Shown here: piece after piece, positions 1 through 11,746 of the stretch
Layout of the letters: each line of letters begins with the position of its first letter
Position numbering within the stretch: the first letter of the stretch is position 1
Assembly: GCA_030063045.1 (NCBI GenBank)
Contig: JAQSEB010000179.1
Coordinates: 558,001 to 622,000 of the forward strand
Direction: 5' to 3'
Length of the DNA stretch: 64,000 bases
Source of the DNA: Pratylenchus scribneri
Lineage: Eukaryota > Nematoda > Chromadorea > Rhabditida > Pratylenchidae
The notes under the pieces: generated by a model
Database searches by the model: none
The model's input: only the letters and a program-made list of their open reading frames with translations
Told to the model about the DNA's origin: nothing
Program-made: the position numbers and the translations under genes

Positions 1-283
1 TTTTCGCCCCATTTGCTGGTTTTCGGCGCCAATTAAAAGTTCAAAAATGCACCAGCCCAATCACTTAATTTCCTTCCATTTTACTCCTTTTCTCCAATAC
101 TTTTGCGCGATTTATTTGCTTATTCGTTTTTTGCCCCATCAATTTTGACAATTTTTCAGGTCGAGAAGCACCCGAATTGGCCATCAAAATCAAAAAATCC
201 ACTTGAAAGTCCTCAAATAAATTTTGTCCAGACGACGAATTCTTTTCACAAAAATCATCTCATCAATTAATTTAAAGTGAAAA
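1..283. other. Upstream region of the SEA-domain gene
   Basis: No coding frame is evident. A T-rich stretch ending in TTTTTCAG at about 151-159 looks like a nematode splice acceptor. It could be the site where a spliced leader or a non-coding first exon is joined ahead of the start codon at 284. This is inference, because no leader sequence can be seen in genomic DNA. No convincing TATA box was noticed. Confidence 0.3.
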
Positions 284-3200
284 ATGCGTTGGCGAACAGC
301 CTTCAATGTTCGGCAACAAATTTGCCTCATTCTCATCTTCGCCACAATTTATGGTGAATATTTTGGAATAAACCTATATGAATGGAATTTGCCAAAAAAG
401 GCTATCTATTTTTCGACTATTATTAGCATCTTTTCCTCCAAAAAGATGTAAAAATATGCCACGTTTTTCCTCCATCCAAATTGCACTTTTTGCCGTCGGT
501 CATTCATCATCAAAATTTCGGAGGAAAAACAGCATTTTTATAGAAGGGCAAAGGGAATTCCTTTAGATTTCCCTTTCTTTTCCTTTTCGGCAACAATGTG
601 AAGATTTTGGCGGAGATAAAGCCGTCCAAAAAAGCTCCATTGTAGTGAAAATTTATAAAATCGAAATAAAAGTAAAAAAAAAGTACAAATTCCATTGAAG
701 GGGGTGAAACATGGAATTAAAATTTGACGGAAAAATTATAATTAAACTAATTAATAAATAAGTAAAATATTTTTGAAGGTACTCTTGGCCAAGATGGACT
801 AGTGGCACAAAATGGAGAAATGACATCAACCCATGAAGAGGCCAATCAAAATCAACAACAATTTCAAGGCGGACAGGTATAAATAAAGCCTAAAATTCAT
901 CAAATTTAATATATGTTTCTTTCTTATTAGCGAAAGGATCTCAATGAATTGCCGGAAATGCAGAAGGCAAAGGAGTTGAGGACGGAGGCAGAAAGAGCGG
1001 AAATTGAGGCAGAAAGAATGAGAGAATTGGCCAAATTGGAGGCCGAATTGAAGGCAAAAGATGAAACAACAACAACTGAAATGGCCAAGCATGAACCAAT
1101 GCCATTGAATTCGAATGAAACCATCAGTGAGGAAGGGGAAGGCGAAGAAGTGGCACCATCTTCAGAAATTGGTGCGGGAACAACAGAAGGAGAATCAGCA
1201 GGAACGGAGAAGGAAAATGTGGGGGAAGGACATATGGAAGAGGGGATGAAACAGGAAGGAATTGGTGGAGGTGAAACGGCATTCAGCCAAGATGAAGAGC
1301 CAAAAACAGAAGAAGGCAATGCCAATAACACTTCAGAAACGGCGATGACCAAAGATGAACACAAAGAAGCAATGCCACATGCCGTAACTGGATCGTCTGT
1401 TGAAGGCGAAAATGTGGATGCAGTCACGGCCATCCAATTTCAACATCAACAAGAAGCATTGATCACCACACATAGCAGCAGCACAACAAGGCCTCAGGTC
1501 GAAGAGGTAGAGGGGATTTGCTTTCAAGTTTATGAAAGAAATGAACAAATTTACTCACATGAATTAAGCCGTGGTTAGTTAAGAATAATTCCGCCTGTTT
1601 TAAGAAAAAAATAATTCTGCTTATTTTAATTCCACCTGGTTAAGAAATAATTCCGCCTGGCTAATAAGAATAAATCCGCCTGTTTTAATTCCGCCTCGTT
1701 AAGAATAATTCCGCCTGGCTAAGAATAAATCCGCCTGTTTTAATTCCGCCTCGTTAAGAATAATTCCGCCTGTTCAACTTAGAATAATTCCGCCTGTTTA
1801 ACTTAGAATAATTCCGCCTGTTCAACTTAGAATAATTCCGCCTGTTCAACTTAGAATAATTCCGCCTGTTTAACTTAGAATAATTCCGCCTGTTCAACTT
1901 AGAATAATTCCGCCTGTTCAACTTAGAATAATTCCGCCTGGTTAACTAAGAATAATTCCGCCTGGTTAACTAAGAATAATTCCGCCTGGTTAACTAAGAA
2001 TAATTCCGCCTGGCTAGCTAAGAATAAATCCGCCTGTTTTAATTCCGCCTCGTTAAGAATAATTCCGCCTGTTCAACTAAGAATAATTCCGCCTGGTTAA
2101 CTAAGAATAATTCCGCCTGGTTAACTAAGAATAATTCCGCCTGGTTAACTAAGAATAATTCCGCCTGGCTAGCTAAGAATAAATCCGCCTGTTTTAATTC
2201 CGCCTCGTTAAGAATAATTCCGCCTGTTCAACTAAGAATAATTCCGCCTGGTTAACTAAGAATAATTCCGCCTGGTTAACTAAGAATAATTCCGCCTGGT
2301 TAACTAAGAATAATTCCGCCTGGCTAGCTAAGAATAATTCCGCCTGTTTTAATTCCGCCTCGTTAAGAATAATTCCGCCTGTTCAACTAAGAATAATTCC
2401 GCCTGGTTAACTAAGAATAATTCCGCCTGGTTAACTAAGAATAATTCCGCCTGGTTAACTAAGAATAATTCCGCCTGGTTAACTAAGAATAATTCCGCCT
2501 GGCTAGCTAAGAATAAATCCGCCTGTTTTAATTCCGCCTCGTTAAGAATAATTCCGCCTGTTCAACTAAGAATAATTCCGCCTGGTTAACTAAGAATAAT
2601 TCCGCCTGGTTAACTAAGAATAATTCCGCCTGGTTAACTAAGAATAATTCCGCCTGGTTAACTAAGAATAATTCCGCCTGGTTAACTAAGAATAATTCCG
2701 CCTGGTTAACTAAGAATAATTCCGCCTGGCTAGCTAAGAATAATTCCGCCTGTTCAACTAAGAATAATTCCGCCTGGTTAACTAAGAATAATTCCGCCTG
2801 GTTAACTAAGAATAATTCCGCCTGGTTAACTAAGAATAATTCCGCCTGGTTAACTAAGAATAATTCCGCCTGGTTAGCTAAGAATAATTCCGCCTGGTTA
2901 ACTAAGAATAATTCCGCCTGGTTAGCTAAGAATAATTCCGCCTGGTTAACTAAGAATAATTCCGCCTGGTTAATTAAGAATAATTCCGCCTGTTTTAATT
3001 TCATCACATGCTATAATTTTTATTTTTAGGAAATGAATCTAACAATTTATGATTTGTTTTAGGGTATCAAAATGCAGATTGCTCTTGTGTAATTAATACT
3101 TATATTTTATTAATATGTAGGAATTGGCTGGCGCCGATGATCCATTCCAAACTTCGTCCACATCGTCACCATCCAACAATGGAGGGCAAACTGCACATGA

Positions 3201-6200
3201 AAATGGAGATGGCGAAAAGCAAGAAGAAGAACAAGAAGCTCCTCAAGGCCATGAAATGGAGCATGAAGTAATTCAACAAACTGTTCATGTTCATCAACCA
3301 AATGGACAAAATAATGGTGGAATGAGTGGAGGAGCGGAAGAGCCGAATAAGGAATTGGCCATGCCTGGAATTGGAGGCCATGAAGAAGAAAATAAGAACA
3401 CAACACAATCCACCGAAACTAGTGAGTATATAATAATTATATCCTTTTAAATAATTAATTTCTTTGCAGAAATGCCGAATTCCTCTGAAATTTTTAACAA
3501 AAAGGAGGATGAAGGCGAAACGAAGGAGGAGAAAAGTGGTGAAGAAAGCAAAGAGGAAAATGCTGAAGTGCACCATGAAATCAACATTGGCGAACATCCA
3601 TCGAAAACAACCACATTTCCGGGAGAAGGCCTTATGCCTGTATCGCAACATTCATTAATACCATCGACTCAAGGGGAAATGACTACGGTAGAACCTGAAG
3701 AATCAAAAGAAGAAAAGGCTAAATTGCCCGAGGCAGAAAATGAAGGTTGGAAAATATAAACTATTTAGGGCTGAAATTCACTGTTGGCTCCATTTTTAGC
3801 AACTGAAATGCCCCCACATTCGAAGGAAGAGGCCGTAGAGCATCCAATCGTATTTCCCGCAGCCCATTTGCCCGGTGATCAAGTCGGTCAAACCCAACAA
3901 CCACCCACAACCGAGTAAATTAAAAGGGGAATTTTTATTGAAAAATTTAATTTAATTTTAAAGGGAATCAGTTATTGCTGGCGACAAATCCGTCTTTGAA
4001 CATGGTGATGGAGAAAAACATTTGCCCGAACCGGAGAAGGCCAAAATTCAGTTGATGAGCCATGAGGGCGAACCAAAAGTGAGAAAGGAAAATAAATAAA
4101 AATATATTTTCGACAATTCGAAAAATAAATAAATAGGATGGAGTTTTGTTTTTATTAATATGAAACATTACAGGAATCCAATGAGACGGAAAAACCCGAA
4201 GAACAACAAAAAGAATCGACGCCAATGCCACCTTTGGTGAATGTGAATCCATCCGCCGGCAGTCCAATGGCGGAGAATGAAGGCAGCGATGGATTCGAAC
4301 TGATTACCAAGGAGGAACACGGTGATTCGCCTTCGAATGGAGGAACAAGCGAAAGGCCAAAAGAAGCAAAGGAAATTGCAGAAGAGGAGGAGGCCGAAGA
4401 AGTGTTGCCAACTCCAGCGGATGAGGCCACACAAAAACCAATGGAAGGAATGGGCGGCCATGATGGCGCAATGAATGGAGGAGAAGGTGGTAAATTATAT
4501 GTATAGTAGGATTAAGAATTAAAAGGGAATATAGAACAAATAATGGGATTGGAAATCATAAAACCTATTTTAAATTAATTAACATATAAAAGTATAAAAT
4601 TTTAGTATTTTCATAATTTATAATGGTAAAAAATTATTTTTTTTTGTCAAAATGTAAGCTGCAAATCTGATATTAGCAAATTTAAGGCTCAAAATCAATT
4701 TTATAATTTGTTTAAAATTTCCAGCAGGCCAAAATGTGCCAATGCAATCAACAACAATGATGGTGGATGGCCATGAGCATGAAATGGTGAATGAAGGAGA
4801 AAAGGAAAATGCCACCACAATGATTGGTCCAATTGCACAACAAACAACTGATAAAATGGAGGCTGAAACAGCGGACACTCCACCGGAACGAGGGGATTTG
4901 CCGGGAGTTGAGACAAGCCATCCAATGGATGAAACCACCACAATGGAAGTACCCAAAATGAGCACCCAACAAGAGGAGGAGGATAAATCAGTGAATGAAG
5001 TACAGGAGCCGGAATCAACATCGGAAGGTGAACGGGCGGGAAAATGGAAGGGAAATGGATGGGGAATAATGGGTAAAGGTGATTAAATTTATGGCCAAAT
5101 AAATGGATGATTCTATTGTATTTAATTTTATGGATTCGTTTACAAAAATTCCAACGATATGCCTGAGATATATAAAAAATAAAGGAATAGATCGGCCATA
5201 AAATTTTGAAAAACATATAAATTGGCCAATATTAATTTAAAATTAATTAGTTCTGTTTCATCTTTTAAACTATTCTTTCCAATTTACTCCAATTCCTTTT
5301 CATTCCCTTTAGCAATGTTGCCAACCACCTCGATGAATCCAGAACAATTTGAGCTCGCCAAGGCCAATGCCCATCGGACCCCATTCACCCTTCGCCTTCC
5401 CGACATTGAATTTCGACCAGAATTTGAGGATATTGAAAGTGGGGCGGCCAAAAAATTGCGGGAACAATTGGCCGTTGATTTGAGGGCAGTTTTGGCAGCG
5501 GCCACCGGGCCAATGAATCCACTCATCGACTTTCAAATAAACAGTTTGAGGCCGGGTTCTGTCATTGTGGAGGGAGAAATGTTGACAAAGGAGGAGGTGG
5601 CAGATCCACAATCCGTGGTTTCCTCTTTGGAACAGGTGAGAAGGCCATTTATAAGAAAATTAGGGAAATTTGAATTTGAAGGATCAAAAGTGCTTAAAAA
5701 ATTCATAAATTAATCCCATTAAAAATTAATAAATTTCAAAAATTAAATTTTTATTATAGGCAATTTTGGCCAAAGGAGGCATGTTGGGTGGGAATGCGAT
5801 TGACACGGACCAATTGAGTGTGGCTGGGCAAATGCCTGCTGGTTCTACATCAGCCAATAATTTGATGTCAGCTGGCCAACAAAAACAGCAACAACAGGTA
5901 AAATGGCTTTTATTTTTATGCTTTGGGCCATAAACTCAACATTTTCTTTCATTAGGGATTACTTCCATTTATTGTAACCAAATTACACAATCGAATTTTA
6001 CTTACACCAAATTATTATTTTTAAAATCCATTTTTCGATATCAAAATATAGAAAAATCATCAGTATGATATAATAATTTTGTTAATAGTTTAAAATATTG
6101 CTAAAATATTGACCATTTCGTAAAATTTCAATAGCTTTCCAATCAGTATTATTCCAAAATTCTCTCCATTTGTAAATAATTCATTCTTCCCTCCAAATAG

Positions 6201-6667
6201 GATGCCACCAACACTGGTTTAATCATTGGCGGTGCCGTTGTTGTCGGTGTGCTCATTGTGGTGTTCGCCATTTTTGCCATTGTCGTTTTTGGGCTGAACA
6301 GCCGAAGGAATAATTGTGGCTCAATGAAATTGTCAGGCGGAAGAAGAGAAGAAATTTGCATGGTCGAAAATGGAAAGGGCCGAGGCCCATTTGGGGCAAA
6401 TGGCCGCCAATTATTCAGCACTGCTGGAACAAATTCAGCCGGAGCCGGAATCATTCCCAGCAATGAGGATGCGGCCGAAACCGGAAATGGAGGCGTCAAT
6501 TTGTGAGTTTTCCATTTTAATTAAAAAAATTTAATAATTTAAGGATGAGTTTGCGCACAACAGCTGGCTCGAATACACCAACATTGGGTCAAAATAATCC
6601 AAATTATGGCAATCAAAATGGCAGTACTGCATATGCAAATGGGACAGGCAGTCGGGCAAGGCCTTGA
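284..6667 (+). CDS. Acidic type I membrane protein with SEA domain (13 exons)
   Basis: Exons by frame and splice phase: 284-353, 779-876, 931-1506, 3121-3421, 3470-3745, 3800-3914, 3964-4078, 4174-4486, 4725-5027, 5313-5635, 5760-5897, 6201-6502, 6544-6667. All junctions keep frame, giving about 1,017 residues. Donor alternatives also keep frame: exon 3 could end at 1497, exon 8 at 4489, and exon 9 at 5072 or 5078. The first exon encodes a basic then hydrophobic signal peptide ending near ATIYG. Exon 3 starts with a Glu/Lys/Ala-rich coiled-coil stretch, followed by a long Glu/Gly/Thr-rich low-complexity ectodomain. Exons 10-11 resemble a SEA domain, including PGSVIVEGEM, which matches the G/S self-cleavage motif of membrane mucins. 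Exon 12 encodes a helix around GGAVVVGVLIVVFAIFAIVV, then a basic, Gly/Asn-rich tail. The role is probably a surface or glycocalyx protein. Orthology is not established. Confidence 0.85.
1585..2996. repeat. 24-bp minisatellite inside an intron
   Basis: About 55-60 tandem copies of a 24-bp unit with core AATTCCGCCTGGTTAACTAA fill most of intron 3 of the SEA-domain gene. Variants carry TTCAAC, GCTAGC or TTTTAATT in place of GTTAAC. A longer block (an AAATCCGCCTGTTTTAATTCCGCCTCG variant followed by several standard units) recurs near 2030, 2180, 2345 and 2515, so the array has a weak higher-order structure. Because 24 is divisible by three, the minus strand has a long accidental open frame repeating NQAELFLV. 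Confidence 0.95.
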
Positions 6668-8031
6668 GGAATCGGCATCGGCAAATCAAATTGAATTCCT
6701 ATTGAAAATTCCATCAAATAATTTTTTTTGTGAATCAAAATTCCTCCTTTCATTTTTCTATTTTCTCCCGGAAATTAATATTCACCCTAACTTTTATTTT
6801 TTTACATTTATATTCTACCAAAAATTTTTTGATTAAATTTTATTAAAAATTTTCTAATTTTTCTTTCCCATATTCCCACGTCTTTTCTCATTTCGGTGCG
6901 CTCAATTTTTTAAATTATTTTTTATTAATTTTATATTATTTTTAACGAAAATGAATGCCTCTCATTTAGTGCCCCACCCCCAATTTAATAAGACTTTTAT
7001 AAAAATGCAAAACGCTTCCTTACATAAAATTTTATGGCCATTAAAATGGTTAAATAAAATATTTCCAATGTTTTTTTCTATTTAATTTTTTCTTCCCTTT
7101 TATGCACTAAATGTAGAGGCTCATATAATAATAATATTTTAATATTTTTTGACCGCTAATTTTTCCTAAAAATAAGAAGAAGCATAATATTACATTTTGT
7201 AGAATATTTTAATTCGCACTTTTCGCCCAATTTTTGTTTCCAAAAATTAAAATATGTAAAAATTATTTTTATTATTTAATTAATTCAAATTGTTTTCCAT
7301 TGCCAAAAATATGCCATCCATTAATAACATTTCATAAAATATTTTTTTTTATCAATTTGTGACATTTTGGGAAAGGCTTTTTAAAAATGCCCTATCCCAA
7401 AAAACGCTATTATTAATGAATGTACCACAAAATGTTGTCCCATTTTACTTTTTTTTTATTCGCCCAATTTAGTAATAAACGGAATAAAAAATGTATAAAA
7501 ATAACAACTTTATGATTCGATTCATTGGCACATTTATCTTTTGAGATTATATAGTGAGAATTGGGAATATCTAATTTTTGATTTCTTCCGAATTTTGTAC
7601 GGATTATTTAATTTCCTTTTTAATAATGACCACAATGAGGGCATTCAATGGCTTCGATGATCGTTTTTTGGCGAGTGACGGCATATTGGTCTTGGTTGAA
7701 AAATATTGATAATAAATTAATGAGCGATATATTATTGGTAAAGGTATAATAGCTAATTTAGTGCCATTTTAAGCAGATGAAATTAATGTAATAAAATTAT
7801 GATCAAATAATTGAATTTTTTGAATATTTTGCTTGCTTTTATTAATTGTATGTTAATATAAATTTTCTAGAAATTTTGGTAACATAGAATTGATCAAAAT
7901 AGATATTCCCAAACATTTATATTCTCCATTTCAAAATGACCATTTAATATTAAATCAAAATATATGACATTCGCATCATTCCATGTAATAAATGGCAATT
8001 GTATTGGGGGTATTTCGATTAGCAGCATCGA
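6668..8031. other. AT-rich 3' flank and intergenic DNA
   Basis: This follows the stop of the SEA-domain gene and is very AT-rich. It has several AATAAA-like strings (for example near 7053 and 7481) that could serve as polyadenylation signals. No frame with coding character, no RNA gene and no ordered repeat was found until degenerate 80-bp satellite units begin near 8032. Confidence 0.5.
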
Positions 8032-9614
8032 AATCATTTTTTGCAATTCTTTCTTAGTCAATTTTTTGCATTTTAAGAGCTGCTTAAAAATTTTTGTAGG
8101 CTCTTTTGTAAATCATTTTTTACAATTCTTTCTTAGCTAATTTTTTGCATATTTTAGGTTCGCTTAGAAATTTTTTTGGGCTGCTTGAAAAAACATTTTT
8201 TACAATTCTTTCTTAGCTAATTTTTGCATATTTTAGGTTCGCTTAGAAATTTTTTTGGGCTGCTTGAAAAAACATTTTTTACAATTCTTTCTTAGCTAAT
8301 TGCATATTTTAGGTTCGCTTAGAAATTTTTTTGGGCTGCTTGAAAAAACATTTTTTACAATTCTTTCTTAGCTAATTGCATATTTTAGGTTCGCTTAGAA
8401 ATTTTTTTGGGCTGCTTGAAAAAACATTTTTTACAATTCTTTCTTAGCTAATTGCATATTTTAGGTTCGCTTAGAAATTTTTTAGGGTTGCTTGAAAAAA
8501 CATTTTTTACAATTCTTTCTTAGCTAATTTTTGCATATTTTAGGTTCGCTTAGAAATTTTTTAGGGTTGCTTGAAAAAGCATTTTTTACAATTCTTTCTT
8601 AGCTAATTTTTTGCATATTTTAGGTTCGCTTAGAAATTTTTTAGGGTTGCTTGAAAAAACATTTTTTACTACAATTCTTTCTTAGCTAATTTTTGCATAT
8701 TTTAGGTTCGCTTAGAAATTTTTTAGGGTTGCTTGAAAAAACATTTTTTACAATTCTTTCTTAGCTAATTTTTGCATATTTTAGGTTCGCTTAGAAATTT
8801 TTTAGGGTTGCTTGAAAAAACATTTTTTACAATTCTTTCTTAGCTAATTTTTGCATATTTTAGGTTCGCTTAGAAATTTTTTAGGGTTGCTTGAAAAAGC
8901 ATTTTTTACAATTCTTTCTTAGCTAATTTTTTGCATATTTTAGGTTCGCTTAGAAATTTTTTTGGGTTGCTTGAAAAAACATTTTTTACTATCCCAACAC
9001 TAGGAATTTTTTGCATATTTTAGGTTCGCTTAGAAATTTTTTAGGGTTGCTTGAAAAAACATTTTTTACTATCCCAACACTAGGAATTTTTTGCATATTT
9101 TAGGTTCGCTTAGAAATTTTTTTGGGCTGCTTGAAAAAAACATTTTTTACAATTCTTTCTTAGCTAATTTTTTGCATATTTTAGGTTCGCTTAGAAATTT
9201 TTTAGGGTTGCTTGAAAAAGCATTTTTTACAATTCTTTCTTAGCTAATTTTTTGCATATTTTAGGTTCGCTTAGAAATTTTTTTGGGTTGCTTGAAAAAA
9301 CATTTTTTACTATCCCAACACTAGGAATTTTTTGCATATTTTAGGTTCGCTTAGAAATTTTTTAGGGTTGCTTGAAAAAACATTTTTTACTATCCCAAAA
9401 CTAGGAATTTTTTGCATATTTTAGGTTCGCTTAGAAATTTTTTTGGGCTGCTTGAAAAAACATTTTTTACAATTCTTTCTTAGCTAATTTTTAGCATATT
9501 TTAGGTTCGTTTAGAAATTTTTTAGGATTGCTTGAAAAAACATTTTTTACTATCCCAACACTAGGAATTTTTTGCATATTTTAGGTTCGCTTAGATATTT
9601 TTTAGGGTTGCTTG
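8032..9614. repeat. 80-bp satellite, minor array with decayed edge
   Basis: About 20 units of the same 80-bp satellite that fills the right half of the window, in the same orientation. The first two units (8032-8160) are the most divergent, with TAAGAGCTGCTTAAAAA and CTCTTTTGTAAATC variants. Later units become regular. This array has private variants: GGGCTGCTTG instead of GGGTTGCTTG, and units shortened at CTAATTGCATATT. Both cassette types occur, CAATTCTTTCTTAGCTAA and CTATCCCAACACTAGGAA. It ends where an hAT-type element is inserted. Confidence 0.95.
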
Positions 9615-10466
9615 CAGTGTTGTCCAAATGTCAAATTTCTCGTCATTCGTCTCGTCCTCGTCTTGGCCTTTTTTACCCCCTCGTCATTCGTCTCGTCCTT
9701 CGTCTTGGCCTTTTTTACCCCTCGTCATTCGTCTCGTCATTCGTCTTGGCCTTTTTTACCCCTCGTCATTCGTCTCGTCCTTCGTCTTGGCCTTTTTTAC
9801 CCCTCGTCATTCGTCTCGTCATTCGTCTTGGCCTTTTTTACCCCTCGTCATTCGTCTCGTCATTCGTCTTGGCCTTTTTTACCCCTCGTCATTCGTCTCG
9901 TCATTCGTCTTGGCCTTTTTTACCCCTCGTCATTCGTCTCGTCCTTCGTCTTGGCCTTTTTTACCCCTCGTCATTCGTCTCGTCATTCGTCTTGGCCTTT
10001 TTTACCCCTCGTCATTCGTCTCGTCCTTCGTCTTGGCCTTTTTTACCCCTCGTCATTCGTCTCGTCATTTCGTCTCTGAGACAAGGACGAAGACGAAAAA
10101 ACGTTAAAAATCGTCTCATTTTTCGTCTTTTTCTCGTCATTTTGTTAATTTTTTTCGTCATTTTCTCGTCATTTCGTTGATTTTTGCGTCCTTTTTCGTC
10201 ATTTTGTTCATTTTTTCGTCTTTTTCTCGTCATGCCCCTTTTCCCTCTCGTCATTCGTCTCGTCTCTCGTCCCGGCCTTTTTTACTCCTCGTCATTCGTC
10301 TCGTCTCTCGTCTCGGCCTTTTTTACCCCTCGTCATTCGTCTCGTCTTTCGTCTTGGCCTTTTTTACCCCTCGTCATTCGTCTCGTCTTTTCGTCTTTTT
10401 TTTTTGAGACGAGACGAGGACGAAGACGAGGACGGGACGAATGACGAGGACGTTTGGACAACACTG
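9615..10466. mobile_element. hAT-type non-autonomous DNA transposon (MITE)
   Basis: The element begins CAGTGTTGTCCAAA and ends with its inverse, TTTGGACAACACTG. It is flanked on both sides by GTTGCTTG (9607-9614 and 10467-10474), an 8-bp target-site duplication as made by hAT transposases. The left copy of GTTGCTTG is part of an 80-bp satellite unit, so the element jumped into the satellite. The interior has no transposase. It is almost wholly CTCGTC/CGTC-type tandem repeat, with complementary GACGAG sequence near 10080 and at the right end (10405-10450). An autonomous partner is not in the window. Confidence 0.85.
9640..10075. repeat. 41-bp tandem repeat within the hAT-type element
   Basis: About ten copies of a 41-bp unit built from CTCGTCATTCGTCTCGTC, then CTTCGTCTTGG and CCTTTTTTACC. 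Further copies lie at 10240-10390 beyond a simpler CGTC/T-rich stretch. All three forward frames are open through the array. This follows from the repeat containing no stop in any frame and is not evidence of coding. Confidence 0.9.
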
Positions 10467-10476
10467 GTTGCTTGTG

Positions 10477-10575
10477 GGCAATATAGATTTTGGGCAGTAT
10501 AGATTTTGGGCACTTTCCTTGTAGTATAGATTTTGGGCGTTTTTGGGGGAGTATAGAATATAGATTTTGGGCATT
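10477..10575. repeat. Short repeat AGTATAGATTTTGGGC
   Basis: About five irregular copies of TATAGATTTTGGGC lie between the hAT-type element and the foldback element, spaced 16 to 36 bp apart. They are not related to the 80-bp satellite in any way I can see. No function is suggested. Confidence 0.7.
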
Positions 10576-10627
10576 CTTCATTTTGAATAGTCGCGTTTTT
10601 ATTCATTCATTTTTTATAGAATACCAA

Positions 10628-11588
10628 TTTTTTTGCCAGTTGTTTTATTTTTTTTGCCAGTTGCTGGGATTTTTTGTCTTTCACATTGTAAATAATGGGA
10701 AATGGCTTGTAATATTGAAATTTGGATAAAAGGGATTTAGTAAAGGCCAAAATGGACCAAAAGGGGATGCGCGGGATATATCCGGATATATGGGGATTAA
10801 GGTGGATATAGGGGGATTAAGCCCCGAAATGGATGGGAAATGGCCCGGAAGGCAAGTGGGAGGTCGGAGAAGTGGCTGAGTGTACGCGGGATATAGCCGG
10901 ATATAGTGGGATTAAGGCGGATATAGGGGGATTAAGCTGGATTGAGCCCCGGAATAGATGGGCGCGGGCCGGGTTTGGGCTGTTTTGCTTCCGGCTTCGC
11001 GAGATTCCTATGCTCCGAACCCCTAAACCCTAACCCCTAGCCCCTAGAACCCATGCCGCCCCTAAGCATAACCCTAACCCTAGCCCCTAACTAGCATAAT
11101 CCAACTTGATCCCCCTACATCCGGCTTAATCCTACCCACTCTCAGGACCTTTGGTCCACTTCTCCGATCTTCCAGTGGTCTTCCGGGCAATTTCCCATCC
11201 ATTTCGGGGCTTAATCCGGCTTAATCCCCCTTAATCCACGTATATCCCCTTATATCCGGCTTAATTCCGCGCAGTCTCCAGGCCTCTGTTACACTTCCCT
11301 GACGTTCCCATGGCCTTCCGTGGCATTTCCCATCTATTTCGGGGCTTAATCCCTCTATATCCACCCCAATCCCATATATCCGGATATATCCCGCGCATCC
11401 CCTTTTGGTCCATTTTGGCCTTTACTAAATCCCTTTTATCCAAATTTCAATATTACAAGCCATTTCCCATTATTCACAATGTGAAAGACAAAAAATCCCA
11501 GCAACTGGCAAAAAAAAATAAAATAACTGGCAAAATAAAATTATTTAAAAGTAACTGGCAAAAAAAATAAAACAACTGGCAAAAAAGA
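10628..11588. mobile_element. Foldback / long terminal-inverted-repeat element
   Basis: The left arm (about 10628-10860) and right arm (about 11290-11588) are inverted copies. Shared parts include GCCAGTTGCTGGGATTTTTT, ATTTGGATAAAAGGGATT, and CGCGGGATATATCCGGATAT against its complement near 11375-11400. The left arm has two and the right arm four copies of a TTGCCAGTT-plus-T-rich motif at the outer end. The loop (10861-11289) is itself weakly palindromic, with GGATATAGGGGGATTAAG-type strings. No transposase and no clear target duplication were found, so the family is not assigned. Confidence 0.8.
11021..11095. repeat. CCCTAA-like cluster in the foldback loop
   Basis: This stretch carries repeated CCCTAA, CCCCTAG and CCCTAACCC strings, resembling a degenerate vertebrate-type telomere repeat (TTAGGG on the other strand). 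The usual nematode telomere repeat is TTAGGC, so this is not a simple interstitial telomere of that type. It lies within the loop of the foldback element. Confidence 0.6.
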
Positions 11589-11746
11589 ATTTATTCCTTT
11601 TTTATATATATTTTGTATAAAAGTAATTGGAATTGATATTTTGATTTATTCATCAATTTGTTTTCTTAACAATTTTATATACTATTTTTAAAAGGTAAAT
11701 TTGTAAATAGAGGGGTTTATCCTATTGTTCCCAAAACATATCCCCC

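Noticed and set aside
927..1433. Minus-strand 168-codon Ser-rich frame opposite exon 3 of the SEA-domain gene
   Set aside because: It is the antisense shadow of Glu-rich codons (GAA/GAG read as TTC/CTC/TCT). The plus strand has matching splice phases and domain logic.
2528..3007. 159-codon minus-strand open frame repeating NQAELFLV
   Set aside because: It is fully explained by the 24-bp minisatellite, whose unit is divisible by three and has no stop in this frame. It has no independent start context or flanking coding sequence.
4701..5216. Minus-strand 171-codon frame opposite exon 9
   Set aside because: It is a shadow of the coding strand and covers introns on both sides. The plus-strand exon joins in phase with its neighbours.
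5222..5312. Extension of the SEA exon upstream to 5222
   Set aside because: The frame is open by chance through the intron. The T-rich CCCTTTAG acceptor at 5305-5312 and phase-1 entry fit the previous exon.
9572..10407. Long plus-strand frames repeating SSFVSSFVLAFFTPRH in all three phases
   Set aside because: The 41-bp repeat of the hAT-type element contains no stop in any forward frame, so all three open together. This is not a membrane protein gene.
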